A stretch of DNA of 64,000 nt, taken from contig NC_052613.1 of the NCBI RefSeq assembly GCF_016545825.1, positions 34,484,844 to 34,548,843 on the forward strand. Reading direction: 5' to 3'. The stretch is from Eucalyptus grandis (taxonomy: Eukaryota > Streptophyta > Magnoliopsida > Myrtales > Myrtaceae). Positions 11,644 to 23,888 of the stretch are shown here, piece by piece. The translations under genes were made by a program, and so were the position numbers. The notes under the pieces were generated by a model. It searched no databases, was not told the DNA's origin, and saw nothing but the letters and a program-made list of their open reading frames with translations. Each line of letters begins with the position of its first letter. Within the stretch, counting starts at the first letter, position 1.

Positions 11644-12515
11644 ATGGCGGGAAGTTCCGGGGAAGGCCTCCTGCTCCATGGCGGAGCTATTCCCTCCCGA
11701 TCGCAGTGAGTGATGCTCGCGGTTCTCTCTTAGTAGATTCGAGCTTAGCGTCTCCTGAGGTTGATACGTCGGTTGGATTCTGATTCTGGTCTGGTTTTGC
11801 GGTCTTGATAGCCAGGGGCTAATGCCGAGGGTGGCGGCAGTGGCGGCTCGGCGGATGGAATCCTGCTGCAAATCGATCCGGTGGACGGTGGCTTGGATCA
11901 TGAGGCCATTGGTGGTCTCCGCAGGCAAGTCCACTGATTGAGAGATGTAAGTTTTGATCGATGAACTCGGTTCTCTCTCCTCCCCCCCCACAAAAAAAAA
12001 AAAAGCCAGGGAATGTGCTCTGTTTTTGGTAATATTCGACAACTAGCTGGCAGGATGCGCTGAGATTGCAGTATATGTGTTACTATGATCGAATTCGTGA
12101 TCTTTGGCTACGGTTTTGTTGGAAAAACATGGTGCGATATCGATATGCTTTGGGTGATCAAGCATAGCTTAAGCATATAAGTGAGCTCTTCACAGCCTAA
12201 TTGGTGGGGCAAAAACTGTGGAAAAGATTGCTCAGATTCGAGCACCAGAGGTTACCAGGGAGTAGAATCTGCGCTTTTGTTGTTCGTCTATTCTGTCATC
12301 CCCTTGGGGGAGAGATCAATCATAATCGCTTTTTCTTAATAAGCTGAGACTGAACAAGAGCATTTTCCAAGTATGGCTCAAACAATGTCATCCACATCAT
12401 CGTATTTGTGTTGATTTGTTTCTTCTTGGTCTACCTCTGGTACAAATCTCTGGGTGACGAGGAGTTGGCGCTTTGCTTCAACGCTTCGTTAGACATATTC
12501 TCTAGATTTCAATAA
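11644..12515 (+). pseudogene. Bet1-like (Sft1-type) SNARE pseudogene
   Basis: Remains of a small tail-anchored Qc-SNARE of the plant Bet1-like/Sft1 type, which would act in Golgi vesicle fusion. The ATG at 11644 opens a short exon ending at a GTGAGT donor (11706). A second exon (about 11815-11946) carries the motifs ILLQIDPV and LDHEAIGGLRRQV, which resemble the N-terminal part of the SNARE motif, and ends at a GTAAGT donor (11947). A premature TGA follows RRQVH. The middle SNARE exon was not found. The last exon (12346-12515) holds RLNKS, then after a frameshift the hydrophobic anchor NNVIHIIVFVLICFFLVY and a tail to the stop at 12515. Identification rests on recalled family resemblance. The in-frame stop, frameshift and missing exon mark it as a pseudogene. 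Confidence 0.68.
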
Positions 12516-12775
12516 AGATCGCTCTAAATGGAATTGTCCAGGCATACGTAGGACATTCCTTTTTCTTTTCCCGTCGAAACCTTGGAATTTCTGATTGTTT
12601 TCTTTGAGTCGTGTCTGCTATGCCGACCAGATGCCATTTTTAAAACTCTTGCGGCTAATTCAGGTTGTTGTTCCTTTTTATCTTTTTGTCTCATCGCATC
12701 AAGTACCTCTTGGTAAGCATTGATCCGAAAATATCGGCTCTCCCAACTTGTGCGAAGGGTCGCGCGAACAGGAGA
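12346..12775 (+). repeat. Duplicated kinase/SNARE segment, copy C (partial)
   Basis: This stretch aligns with 19320-19710 of copy B. It covers the last SNARE exon, the GGAATTGT region after it, and the downstream landmark CTCTTGGTAAGCATTGAT followed by ATATCGGCTC. Similarity fades after about 12775. It ties the SNARE pseudogene to the same duplicated block as copies A, B and D. Confidence 0.7.
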
Positions 12776-13331
12776 CTAACAAAGTTCCCAACTGCACCAG
12801 CAAGATGGATTCATTTAAGAGGAGGTCAACATGCTTCCTTTCTTTATTTCGCCATTGCATATTATCGTGTAGCTGGATTTTTCCCCAGAATGCTGCGTAG
12901 AAACCTTGTACTTGGGTAGAGGATGCCAGATGGTACACACCTCTGGTTCGCATTTCTTCCTGGGCGGACCAAAATGGTGCTATGCAAGAGTTCATGGATG
13001 GACTCGCTTACACTTCAGCATGTCATAGGAAAGGTGATAATATTTTATGCAACAATAGTCTTCTTCTTTCACGATTTTTACAATTCTGTCTTTTACAGTA
13101 ATGACGACTTTTTCAACAGCCATTTCACAATGCAATATAATCATCATAATACTTGTGAAAGAAGCTGTCGTGGAAAAGATCATTGAAAAAAAAGAGAACG
13201 AAAGGATGGAATGGGTCCACAATTCTTGAAGTATTGATTAGCTCCAAGCTAGAGAAACCAATATTGATTAATTACTCGGAATTTCAATAAAGCCATGTAA
13301 ATTAAGATTGAATTATAAGAATCGAATTATT
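12776..13331. other. Intergenic DNA, no feature recognised
   Basis: Only short open frames without family resemblance occur. I see no RNA gene or transposon end. Confidence 0.45.
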
Positions 13332-13775
13332 AATACTCTGTTTGCTTCGTAGAAAATGAATGATTGAAGGAAAGTTTTCTTAAAAATAATAATTTTGTAT
13401 TGTTTGAAATACTTAGTTAATAAAAACCATACATATCGTCGATAACAATTCTTGTCTCCTCTCATTCAATCTTTATAAGAGACATGGGCAATCACTTTTA
13501 ATGAAAATAATTTTTAAATTATTAATTTTTCAAGAAACAAATAAACCTTAAAAATAGAAAACATCGAGCATGTCCAACACTCTCATAAGTTGAGGTCTTG
13601 AAGGCACTCATACAAGAGAGACCATGTGAAAAGAAAAAAAGTAAGAATACACTTGATTCAAGGAAAACTTCACAATAAAGAAAATACTTTTCGAAAAATT
13701 ATTTTTAGAAAAAAATTGTTATTTTCAAATTAAGAAGTTCATTTTCTTAATTCTAGACTCAGCGAACCAAACGCG
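13332..13775. mobile_element. Possible MITE with imperfect terminal inverted repeats
   Basis: The left end reads CTCTGTTTGCTTCG followed by AGAAAATGAA. The right end, reverse-complemented, reads GCGTTTGGTTCGCTGAGTCT and then AAGAAAATGAA. The ends are therefore inverted copies of roughly 35 bp with mismatches. The interior is AT-rich and non-coding. No clean target duplication could be fixed, so the superfamily is unassigned. Confidence 0.4.
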
Positions 13776-14049
13776 AAAAATTCTTTTATTCATATAAGTA
13801 CGCCACAAGGGGAAAATGAAAAGAGGTGGAAAAATTGTGATGAACTCATACGGTATTAAATCGACCGTTGCGTGATAAACCCGAGATAAACCTTCCGTTG
13901 TTTGCCTTGACGTTCAAGCCAAACCTCCGAATCGCGCTCCTACTCTATCTTTCGATCGTACTCCTTTCAGTCTTCGATCGCCCCAGTTACGGGGGGTTGA
14001 ATTTTACGCCTTTTCCCCAATCTCTTATTGCCAAAATATTTCGTTTCTT

Positions 14050-16365
14050 ATGGGCAGATTCAGCTGGTTACGATCGGTGAACGGATTCGATGGAGCATTT
14101 CAGGAGGGTCCAGTCGTTCTTCTTTTTTGGTTGGTCTGTGTTCGCTAATTCCGGTTGTTGTACAGTGCCGGCGGCGGCGCTTGCTGTCTTCGGTTACCGG
14201 CCGGACGAATTCGATTGCGAATGGTTTGGTTTCGGATTCGCAGAGGGCGGTTTTGCTTGCCCGGAGTAAGCTTTTCTTTCTCTCTCTCTTTTTCTTCCCT
14301 TGCGATGATGTAGTTATTGCTTAGCTCATGAACGGAAGTAGCTGAAGCTTTTCATCGATCAACTTCGTACCGTCGCAGGTTTTTTTTACTGGGAAGAATC
14401 CTGTCGATTGTGAGACCTTGAGGTGGCCATGGAGGTATCGGCGTCTTCGTGCAACAGGTGTGCTTCTGTCATTTGCTACCTATGGAGCAGTCTTTCTTAC
14501 TTCCCTTGAATTTTTTATTTTTTTATTTTCTCTCTCTTTCGTTTTGGTTTAAGCGGCTAATTCATTTGATTGAAGTGATTCATGAAATTCAGGTGTTGGT
14601 CTGTTCATATAATTTCAGGTTCTCATCGCTACCCCAAAAGAAGCTACTACGATATTCTTGGTGTTTCGGAGGATGCCAGATGCGATGAGATTAAGAAGGC
14701 TTTTCATGTGGTGGGTAGATCTTATGTACTGAATGTAGTCGAGGGAAACTAATGGGAATCACAGTGGTTTTTAACCAATTCATATTATGAGATTGTGGGT
14801 AGGATGGACTTTGGCCTTAGCTTAAGGCGTGAAAATATTTGATTGAGGAGGCAAATAGGGGCCTGGAAAATTCGACCTCAGGATCTCCTAGTTCTAGTAT
14901 CATGTGAGAATTTGTGGGATCACTGCTAACTGTTTTAAAAACTCAAGCTTTTAAATGAAAGCTTGATTTATTATTTAAATATTCTAACATATACCATTGC
15001 ATTGAGAATGCTTTTTCTTTGATACACTAGTTTAAGTTATGATGAACACCATTTTAACAAATGATGCGCTCACAAAATGATAAAAAGAGATGGGTTTCCA
15101 GGGTACTACATTTCCTTGTTATGTGTGGAGCTAGTTCTTCATCCGCTTCTATGCACATAAGATGCTCCATTTGAAGTCTGTCATATGATTTATCTGGAAT
15201 TTGTCCCAGAAACTGTTACTACCATCAAAGAATTTTGGTTGTGATAGTGGAACATTTCGAAGTCTTGCATTACATAAGCGGTCACCTGCATCACTGTTAG
15301 ATTGCCAACCGAATGTGCACGTAACTAGTAACTATGCTCACGCAGGTGGCTGAGGATCGTACCTTTACCAGATGCGGTGAAGATATATATGTGGCCTCAG
15401 AAATTAGCCGTACAAGTGAGAACAAAACTATTGAGCATATTACGTTTTTGCCTCTTGTTCCACTTATAAGAAAGTTCCCCCACCTAGCTTTAGCTCTTGC
15501 CATATCTGAAATCCTGTTTGTGTTTAGGTTAGTAATTCCTCTAATCTATCTTGATAGTTGTAAAATCTTAAAAACTTTAATTGATATTAGCTTTAAATAT
15601 TATGGCGTACACTGAAATTAATATGTCAGGCTGAAATTATTCTTAGACACAGCATTGCTGCAGGATTCCAAATTCATGTCGATCCTGGAGATCTATATGT
15701 GCGATTTTAGATTAAATTCCCCAGTTATGTTATTTATTAGTTTTTTGTCTGTTTTCAAAATCATCAGAGTTTGATTGAGTTTCCTCCTCCTCATCCTCCT
15801 CCTCCTCTTCCTGGTCCTTGCTTATGCATAATTGGTCTGGTCAATGCATTTGTGGCTAGTATACATTTGAGTTGCATTTATGGATGATTTGTAGATGGAG
15901 TTTCTACTTCTCATGGAGGCACATTGCACATGTAATGGTATTACATTAACTTCAATTCTAAAAAATGAATGAATCTAAATCCTTTGTCATTGGACTACAG
16001 CAATCTTCCCTTTGAAGTCGGGGTCCATCTTCGTAAATGTCAACAAGTATCACATTCATAGTAGGAGTTCCTTTCTTGTTATGCAATATTTGATTGTTTC
16101 CAGAAAAGGAACAGTTAGGCCACTCCATCTCTGTTAGCCATTTGTTAGCTTGGACAGAGACAATTTTATTAGCCAAGATAATGAGAGATTTGATCAGGAA
16201 TACTTACTTCCAGTATTGTTTTTTGATTGTTGTCTAGACATTAGGCTTTGGTTGTTTGGCTGTCAAAATTTGATGCAATGTATTTACTTTCTATAACTGG
16301 TTACTTTTCAGTGAGATAAATGAAATACAACGTGCAGTTTTAGAAGAATTTGATTAAGAAGGAAA
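14050..16365 (+). pseudogene. Mitochondrial DnaJ (ATJ1-like) pseudogene
   Basis: Exons of a mitochondrial J-protein co-chaperone, which would stimulate Hsp70 ATPase in the matrix. Exon 1 (14050-14265) starts MGRFSWLRSV, has an in-frame TAA and ends at a GTAAGC donor. Exon 2 (14379-14457) and exon 3 (14619-14707) join in frame with clean CAG acceptors. Exon 3 opens the J domain (YYDILGVSEDA, DEIKKAF). The remainder of the J domain with HPD, the zinc-finger exons and part of the C-terminal domain are missing. Later exons survive at 15346-15408 (VAEDRTFTRCGEDIYV), about 15660-15720 (VDPGDLYVRF, then a stop) and 16312-16365 (NEIQRAVLEEFD, then a stop). Assignment rests on resemblance to Arabidopsis ATJ1 in order and spacing. 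Confidence 0.78.
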
Positions 16366-18100
16366 TTGATATGTCCTCTTCTTCGTTTTTATGATGGCAT
16401 CTAGTTTGCATATATGCATTTGTCCTTTATGTTTATTTTTATTATCTGATACTGGTGATGGTTATATCAACAGTTTATGCTTAATGACATTTATGGGTTC
16501 TTGTCATTAATGGGTGGATCAATCACCTTTGAAACCAACTTAAATGTTGTCATGATCAGAATTGATCATTATTCTTTTAGTTTCATGTTTGATTCTTTCC
16601 TTTTGTTAGGGTTTTACTTTGCTTCTCAGCAGATCTTTCTCTGAGGAGTGGTGGTTATGTTGTTTTCCTAAATGGACATAGAAATATGATTTTTTAGTGC
16701 CACTGCCAGGTGCAGCGCCATCTGATCATTGCAGTTGGGGGTGATAGCACTTGGTTCTCATTCTCTTGCATTTGGGACACCTCTGGATTAATAGGGTGAA
16801 GCAACCACCAAGAATATCATGCTGTTTCTGAAATTGATGGGAGGGTGTAGTAGGAACCATCTAGAATGCATCTGATGGTTACTTTAACATGTTTTCCACC
16901 TAGACCAATCAAAAAATGTTTCTTACACTTGGACGATATCGAAAAATATCTTAAAATTCTGGCAGGTCTACCTGCTGCTTTCTGTGGTAGAAAGAGGGGA
17001 GGAAAATATAGGGTGGGTGGTGAACATCATAAATTTTTCCTCCAAAACCTTCTCATGGAAGATTCAAATTCTTCCAAGATTTCATATACCCCCCTTTCAT
17101 TTTCTTCCCCTGTACTCTCTCCCAAACAAAGCCTGAGTGTCTGACAGAATCATATATCTAGACCACGTAGACCAAAACCATCTAAACCGTTGATCTGGTG
17201 GTTCTGATAGTGAGACCTACATAATTAATGGTTGAGATGATATCTGTACATGGTATAGACTGTCTAATGACTTTCCTGACATAGGCATAACTGTTTTGGT
17301 TTTTCGCAGTCTGTTATTTGGCATTTGTGTTTCTAGAAGGTGCTATTCTTACATTGACACCTCAAGTGGTTTGGACTTTGGTGCATTTGGATTGCACATG
17401 CGTGTTTATAATTTTCTATCAGAAAAAGGGAATGTTCATTTAATACAACCTTTTAAATAGTTAATTGTTGCTACTCCTGATTATGATGGAGATCCTGAAA
17501 TGGATAACAGTCTTTATCAGCAGCTATATACTGGTTGAAAATACAGTCGGGCACAATGCTCAAGATGCCTCTGGTCCTGTGGATCCTCATGCTCCTGCTC
17601 ATATATGGAATTTGCAGTCAGTTTGGCTCAGATGATAGCTCAGAGTGAAACTAGTTGTGTGGGAGGATTCCCCCGGATTATGCTCTTAGGTTGAGTTACT
17701 TTAATAGAGGAGATCATTTTTTGTTTTTTTTTTGGGAGGTGATCACAGTTGCTACAAGTTCATCAAAGCCATTCTTTTGCTCCCGAACTCCCCTATTTTT
17801 TTTAGGGTATATTAGTGTACAGAAATTACTTATCCTTAATAAAGCTCATATTCTTTTGCACTTACCGTTCCTTCCTTGAAAACTTTCTGTCGGGCTCTTA
17901 TTATTTTTTTGAGAAATCTTAATTAGCAGGATAAATTGCAGAATAATGTTGTCTCTTCTGTGTACTTAAGTTCTTATATAGTCAGGAAAGGAAACAGGTG
18001 GAGGATACTGTTAATTATAATCGTGTAACCGCGTTGGAGTACAGAGCAACTATACTGTGTAATAGGCAGCCTAGAAATGGTTATGTAGGCATTAAACAAA
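16366..18100. other. Intergenic or former intron DNA, no gene recognised
   Basis: Scattered short ORFs lack recognisable domains. The longest, 16866-17144, is not supported by composition or motifs. No transposon ends were identified. Confidence 0.45.
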
Positions 18101-18109
18101 TAAGAATCG

Positions 18110-20320
18110 GGTAAGGTAAGACATTGATATGAAAGATGGGCATATCAGTCGGACACCTTGTGTTTTGACAGATGATCTACTCCCCATCTCAGAATCTCTT
18201 TGATACACCCTATTAAGAAAGTACAATCGTGTTTACCGTGCATTTTTTTCCATAAAAGAATTCAACTATACAGAAGCTAACTAGGAATGCATCAATATGT
18301 CTATTTGGTGGAAGTGAGCGACTATCACCAGCGTTGGACTAATCTTTCGCAACCAGTGGAGTGTCGACGTCATTCTACTCCCAAAACACGGTGGTGTGGG
18401 ATTGAGTTTCCTATGGAAAAACTGTGGGACTTCTAATTTTAGGCTGCTTGTTGCCTATTTGTTTTTTCTTCTTGCGAGGTGTAAACCATTTTGAGTTGCA
18501 TTTGGTAACCTGCATATGCAGCTGATTAGTATAAAAGTCGTCCTCCCAGCATTTGAGGCCATCGCAAGTCTTGGATAAGATAACCTTGAAGACCGACATC
18601 AAAAAGATGGTTAGGCTAACTCTAACCTATCCAATAAATTAAATAAATTGAAAGCCAGTTCATCTTCTCACTTTTCAACAAGTGAAATTTCCTGATGCAA
18701 TTTCAGTTGACGGTGAATTCCATGTCTAGTGAGGTGGCTGCTGAAGCTCATTGTCTTCATTGTCAATAGTTTTCTGACGTCGAAGGTCATAATTTTGTCA
18801 TTAAGATCTGCTCTCTTTCCCTTCAGCTGCTGATGTCATATATCCGTTCAATGCTTCTGCATCGAGAAACTGGTTAACTGGACAATGGAAGGGAGTAAAC
18901 TATATGCGCCATATAATACGTGCTATTGCCTGAGAAAACCTCTCCTTGGGCTTCACAGCGCAACCTGTTAAATAATGAACAACTAAAGAAGTAAGAAAAG
19001 GATTTTGGAGAATAGCGTCATGAATCTTGATTTGAGCTTCCGCTTGAGGTACCAGCAGTCGCCTAGCCGTTCTTATAAATTATCAATTAAGCTTCATTGT
19101 CATCTGTTCTCACTGATTGGCGTTATCAATTAAGCTTCATTGTCAGCTGTGTAGCCTGTAGCCGTTCTTATAAATTATCATGTCAGAATGCAGTGTCATA
19201 GGTGATTGATAGTTACTGGTTTAGAGATATTAAAAAAGGCCCTTCGTTCCTTGCTCAAGTTATTTGATGCCAGTAATCCACTCCGATCAAAGATTGAGAA
19301 CGGGGAAGAACAATGCCCGGAGACTGAACAAGAGCATCGTCCAGTGTGGCTCCAACAATGTCATCCACGTCATCGTATTTGCATTGATTTGTATCTTCTT
19401 GGTTTACATCTAATACAAAATCTCTGGACAACGAGGAGTTGGCGGTCAACACTTTGTTAGACGTATTCTCTAGAGATCACTCTAGATGGAATTGTACTGG
19501 ACATCCCTTTTTTTAGCTTGCTGAAACCATGGTACTTCTGCTTGCTGATTTGAGCTTTGTCTAGCGTACAGGCCAGATGTCATTTTTAACACTCTTATGG
19601 CTATGTTAGGTCATGCGTTTTTATGCTCCGTCACATCAACTACCTCATAGGAAGCACTGATTTGGAGATATCGGCTCTTCGAAATTGTGCAAAGGGTCGA
19701 GTGAACACAAGTCTAATGATCGAAACATCTTTGGAATGATTGCTTTGAATCTGGCATGAGCATAAATTACTACTGAAAGCTTCCATATCCACGAATCCAT
19801 TGAAGAAACATCATAGGTATTGAACTTCAGTCAATCACGTGCCAAATTGATTCGGAATACTATAATAGTTTGACATGCCATATCATGACCTTGTCATCTC
19901 TTAAGCCAATCTTAAGGATCGGATGAAGCCACAACGATCCATTTTATCTGGGTTAAAATTACAAAAATGCAAAAATGCAGTTGTTTTCAGGTAGTTAATT
20001 AATCACTGGGAAAAAAAGTGATACAGTGCATATCATCCTTGTAAGAGAAATAAAAGGGAGAACTACTTACACAATCTGCTATGGAAAGACCAAAATGTCA
20101 ATAAGGGAAGCATCGGGGATCGACTAGCTCTTCCAGACTAGCTCTTCCAATTTTATGTTGTCCCACGGGCCTATCATGATCGACCTTCGTGCCGATATCT
20201 CTTAAGACACTCATTGCATGCTTGGACGATGCTCCGGTTTTGCGCTCAGGCATGTAAATGCCATCATTACAATGAAAGCCACTTGACCTAGTGTGTCACC
20301 ATGTGGGTATGGAATTCTTT
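18110..20320. repeat. Duplicated kinase/SNARE segment, copy B (most complete)
   Basis: This is the reference copy, lying immediately downstream of the kinase pseudogene on the minus strand. It aligns with 8190-10470 (copy A), 12346-12775 (copy C) and 62885-63700 (copy D). It contains the last exon of a convergent SNARE gene (19273-19413) and the 3' end of the kinase. A 14-bp direct duplication, GACTAGCTCTTCCA, occurs near 20120-20150, within the former C-terminal coding tail of the kinase. Confidence 0.75.
19273..19413 (+). pseudogene. Bet1-like SNARE last exon, copy B
   Basis: The last exon of the Bet1-like SNARE encodes NARRLNKSIVQCGSNN and the membrane anchor VIHVIVFALICIFLVY, followed by a TAA at 19411. 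In copy C the same codon is TGG and the protein continues. The 5' edge is damaged: the acceptor region reads TGCCAG followed by an out-of-frame stretch, compared with the clean acceptor of copy D. No upstream exons are found in this copy. Confidence 0.68.
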
Positions 20321-21504
20321 GATCTAGAGCTTGTTTCAGGAGCCAACATGAAGCTGTTGAATTGCTTGATGATGAAGAAGCTGAGGATGCGAGAGACGAT
20401 ATGAGACCGCCTGGATGTCTACCCATGATTATTTCCAATATCACCACTCTAAAGTTATAAACATCACATTTCTCCTTCACCTCCATTGTGCATGCGAGCT
20501 CCGCAAAGGAAAACAACATTTTTTTTCTATTTCTTATTAATTCGATCTTTTTTGGGCCAAAATCTTAGTAAGGCAATTTAATTGACTGTTTTTATTGAAG
20601 AAACCAACTTACTTGGAGCTGCATATCCAAAAGTGCCTGCAAAGGAAGTCCAATTGAATGAATAAGGTTCTAGAACCTTAGCCGTGCCAGAATCAGAGAT
20701 GTGAGCTTTGTACTCTTCATCCAGTAAAATGTTCTTGCTCGACACGTTTCGATGAGTTATAGGAGGAGAGCATTCATGGTGCATGTAGGACAAAGCATAA
20801 GCTACACCTTTAACAACATTCACTCTCTCATTCCAGTCAAATGTTGTTATCCTCTCTTCATCGCTCAATACATTTTTCAAGCTACCACATTCCAAGAACT
20901 CGTACACCAAAAATGAATATCGAGAACTCCGGCAAAAGCCGTAGAACTTGATAATATTCCGATTTCGAGCTTCAGTTAAAGCATGAATCTCCATTTCAAA
21001 TGCTTTTTGACTAGCGATTTTGACTTCCATTTCTTCCTTAAATTTCTTTACTACAACAGTCTCACCTGTTTGCAACTAGGCCTTGTAAACACTTCCATGT
21101 CCTCCCACACCGTTGCAATATTTGGCATCAAACTCCTCCGTGGCTTCAATAATGCTCTTATAGATTGCATTTCCGTCAAAGCTTAATGTTGGCCACAAGT
21201 TTTCATTGCTTCCATTGTTTCAACTAGTCTTTGTTTTCCTTAATCTTCAGCATACTATACTTGAAATTCCACAACAAGAAGCAATAAAAGTAGGCAACCT
21301 AAAGTAGGAATCAAAATTAGCAGCAACATTTTGTTTTTGTTCTTGCCTTTGGATGTTGTTGCTGTACAAGGGTTCAAACTAGCAATAACTCCACACAAGC
21401 TTTTGTTCCCTCTCACAACTTCAATTGTAGCATTACGAAAGGCAAGAATGTTTGGTAAAGGACCCTCTAACTCATTGTATGATATGTCATGGGATGTCAA
21501 GCTT

Positions 21505-21509
21505 ACCAT
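21505..21509. repeat. Target-site duplication ACCAT (left)
   Basis: ACCAT precedes the left LTR edge at 21510 and recurs as 31439-31443 after the right edge. Removing the element and one copy restores the kinase reading frame across FDDMVSLTS. Confidence 0.93.
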
Positions 21510-21954
21510 TGAAAGGGGCTAGTAAGATTACCTAGAGGGGGGGTGAATAGGTGATAAAGAAATTTTTCCGAAACTTCAAAATAATTTGCTAGCGATGTAA
21601 ATAGTAGTAAACATTTATATAAAGCTGTAAATTGAAATAAGGAGTTTAAGAGAAAGAGAATAGAAACACAATGTTTATAGTAGTTCGGCTTAGATCAAGC
21701 TTACGTCCACTTTCCCGCGCTAATAGCCCTCTGGCTGGATTTCACTAAGGATCAAAAGAGATGTTACAGTCTTATGTCATTGACTTTACAGTGTAGAGAC
21801 TCTACTACACTTCTTCAAAGTTTCACAAGTGTTTGATATCTCTTTTGAGTACAAATAAAGCTCTACAATTGAAATAGCAAAAAACTAAGAGCTTCAGACT
21901 TTGGAATTCTTCATTCTTCTTTTACGCACACATTTGAATAACTTGAGTGTCTTC

Positions 21955-21962
21955 CTTATATA
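21955..21962 (-). promoter_or_regulatory. TATA box in 3' LTR of copia element 2
   Basis: TATATAAG on the minus strand, in the same GGAG-TATATAAG-GAAG context as the other LTRs of this lineage. Confidence 0.55.
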
Positions 21963-22390
21963 CTCCTTCATGCCTTCATGACCATTGGCACTTTTCAAAT
22001 GAGTTCTTCCAATCTACTCGTTGGACAAAATCAATTAAGAAGATCTCGAGTCATTTAAGGAATGTGATGATAGCCCACCAATCTTGCTTGCCCATACAAT
22101 CAGGATCTAGGTTTTCATAAGTAGAACCTTCCAAGTATACTTCGCCTTTCAATAGATCTGATTATCCGAATTGATTCCAATAATAATAATGGATCACAAG
22201 GTGCTATCTCTAGCTGTAAGATCTTCTACAAACCGTACAAACCGAATCCTTGAAGATAAACTCGTATCTAGATAAGTCTTCTCTTCGTCGGTCTGGAAAC
22301 TAGCAATGAGAGTAAACTTTAAGTCTTGAGGTCTTCAAACTTTGACGACAGAATCTGGAATTCTTCAGACTTTAACACTTAAGCCTGGAA

Positions 22391-22603
22391 CCACCGGCCG
22401 TGGTGGCTCCGCTGGGTAGGCTCCAGACCTCCAAATGGGAGGTCCAGAGTTTGAAGCCCCTACAACGCAAGTTGCAGGGAGGCTGGCGGATCATTAGGTG
22501 ATTTAAGCGTGGCGCCTTGGTGGTGTGTCCTGGGCTAGCGTCATCTGGGGGTTTACGTGGCGGCTATCAGCCAAAGCGGTTCCTCCAACATAAAAAAAAA
22601 AAA
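22391..22603 (+). mobile_element. tRNA-derived SINE inserted in the LTR
   Basis: A 213-bp insertion flanked by a 17-bp duplication, AACACTTAAG(C/T)CTGGAA (22374-22390 and 22604-22620). It is absent from the other LTR of the same element. The 5' part reads GGCCGTGGTGGCTCCGCTGG, a pol III box A-like tRNA start, and GAGTTTGAAGCCCCT serves as box B. It ends in a poly(A) tail of about 12 bases. These are the hallmarks of a plant SINE, mobilised in trans by LINE machinery. It arrived after the copia element integrated. Confidence 0.9.
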
Positions 22604-22688
22604 AACACTTAAGTCTGGAAGTTTTTAGACTAGACTGATAGAAACGTTTCGTTAACTTTAAAACAATAAGGGAGTTTTCTCCAACAAT

Positions 22689-23024
22689 CTCCCCCTTTTT
22701 TATGGTGACAACTTTCCTGCAGATTTGAAAACTTTTGTCCTACAAAACTTAAGCAATACATGATAACTTATAAAAATAAGATTAGGTCTTGGATAGTATC
22801 AATTCTGCAACCACAGAAAATGTGTTAATCCTGCAAGATAACTATCGATCCACACTTAGTATCTCAGGCTAAGTTATTGCAAGCATGAAAGATTCAAATC
22901 ACGATAACAATCAAGCAGTCAAGATCCAAAGTCAAAAGTCCACAACCAAACAAAAATACCAAAGACTAAAAGTCATAAAGATCATTAAAAGTAAAGACAA
23001 ATCTGCATGACTTCTCCCCCTTTT
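22689..23024 (-). promoter_or_regulatory. Polypurine tracts of copia element 2
   Basis: On the minus strand AAAAAAGGGGGAGA lies next to the 3' LTR (22689-22702). A second copy, AAAAAGGGGGAGAAG, lies about 320 bp inside (near 23011-23024). The spacing matches element 1. Confidence 0.8.
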
Positions 23025-23039
23025 TGTAAACAGCAAAAA

Positions 23040-23888
23040 GTGGAGAATAAGCAAAAAAGTTGAATGAGAAGAGTGGTGTGAAAATCATGGCTGTTTTGGC
23101 AAGCAAACAAGCTGGAATTCCCCCATAGAGCTCACTGTCTTTTCAAGCTTTCCAATAGTCTCCCTCGGTTGCTATAAATCTTCACCCTTCATAGTATCTT
23201 GCACTTGATTCTTCAGGGCGAATAACTGTTCTTGTAATGAAATTGAAGTAGTCAAGAAAACCTTTTTGAGATCTTTTATCTCATACTCCAAACCATATTG
23301 ACCATTCTTTAAATCCAACAGGATATCCATCATTCGTGAAAAGTCCACTAAATGTACTAGTGTAGCACTGGGTCCAATTGAATTTGTTCCTGGAGTCTTG
23401 AGATTGGAGGGATCTTCAACAGTTCGTTGACTGTGACTAGGAGTGAATGCCTCAAGGTCTGGTTCTAGATGGAGAGAGGCATATACATCCTCTGGATCTG
23501 CTGCAGATCGACTAACATCACTAGTTATAACATGTGAAGAAATACCTCGTTTTTCAGCAGCTCCCCCTATTTTTGTGCCTTCAGGTGGAGAAGTAAATTC
23601 TTCTTCCTGTTCTGCCTTAGCAAGAAAGTGATGTTTTCTTTTCCTTTCACTCCAGCAGTTCCACTCCTTGTTTGTTCTGAGTTGATTGACAAGGATATTG
23701 CCAAGGTAGGCTCAAGGGAATCTTCTCGAGCCTCTTCTTCTCTTCTTTCTTCCTCTCCTTCTTCTTCTCTTCTTCCTTCCTCTTTTTCTTTTGTCTCTTC
23801 TCTGGTCTCTCGTTCATCTATCTCTTGAAAGTTGACAAAACTCTTCAAGTTTCTTAAGGTTGAGAGAGTCATCTCGTCCTTATCTTCT
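23040..23888 (-). pseudogene. C-terminal part of third ORF, element 2
   Basis: Downstream of the open 365-codon stretch, another frame (23872-23567) carries a charged run rich in Glu and Arg (around ETREETKEKEEGRREEE), as in element 1 at 6180-6390. After it, short coiled-coil-like remnants run towards the internal polypurine tract. Frame changes at about 23880 and 23570 separate it from the upstream part. Confidence 0.55.

Larger units (their letters stand above)
21510..22686 (-). repeat. 3' LTR of copia element 2, carrying a SINE
   Basis: 1177 bp. In element orientation it begins TGTTGGAGAAAACTCC and ends CCCTTTCA. It is about 230 bp longer than the other LTR because of the SINE at 22391-22603 and its duplication. 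The minus-strand TATATAAG core promoter lies at 21955-21962. Confidence 0.92.

Noticed and set aside
13868..14324. ORFs of 70 and 98 codons around the DnaJ start
   Set aside because: The frame at 14050 (MGRFSWLRSV) matches the protein family and joins the later exons in phase. The longer ORF is in another frame.
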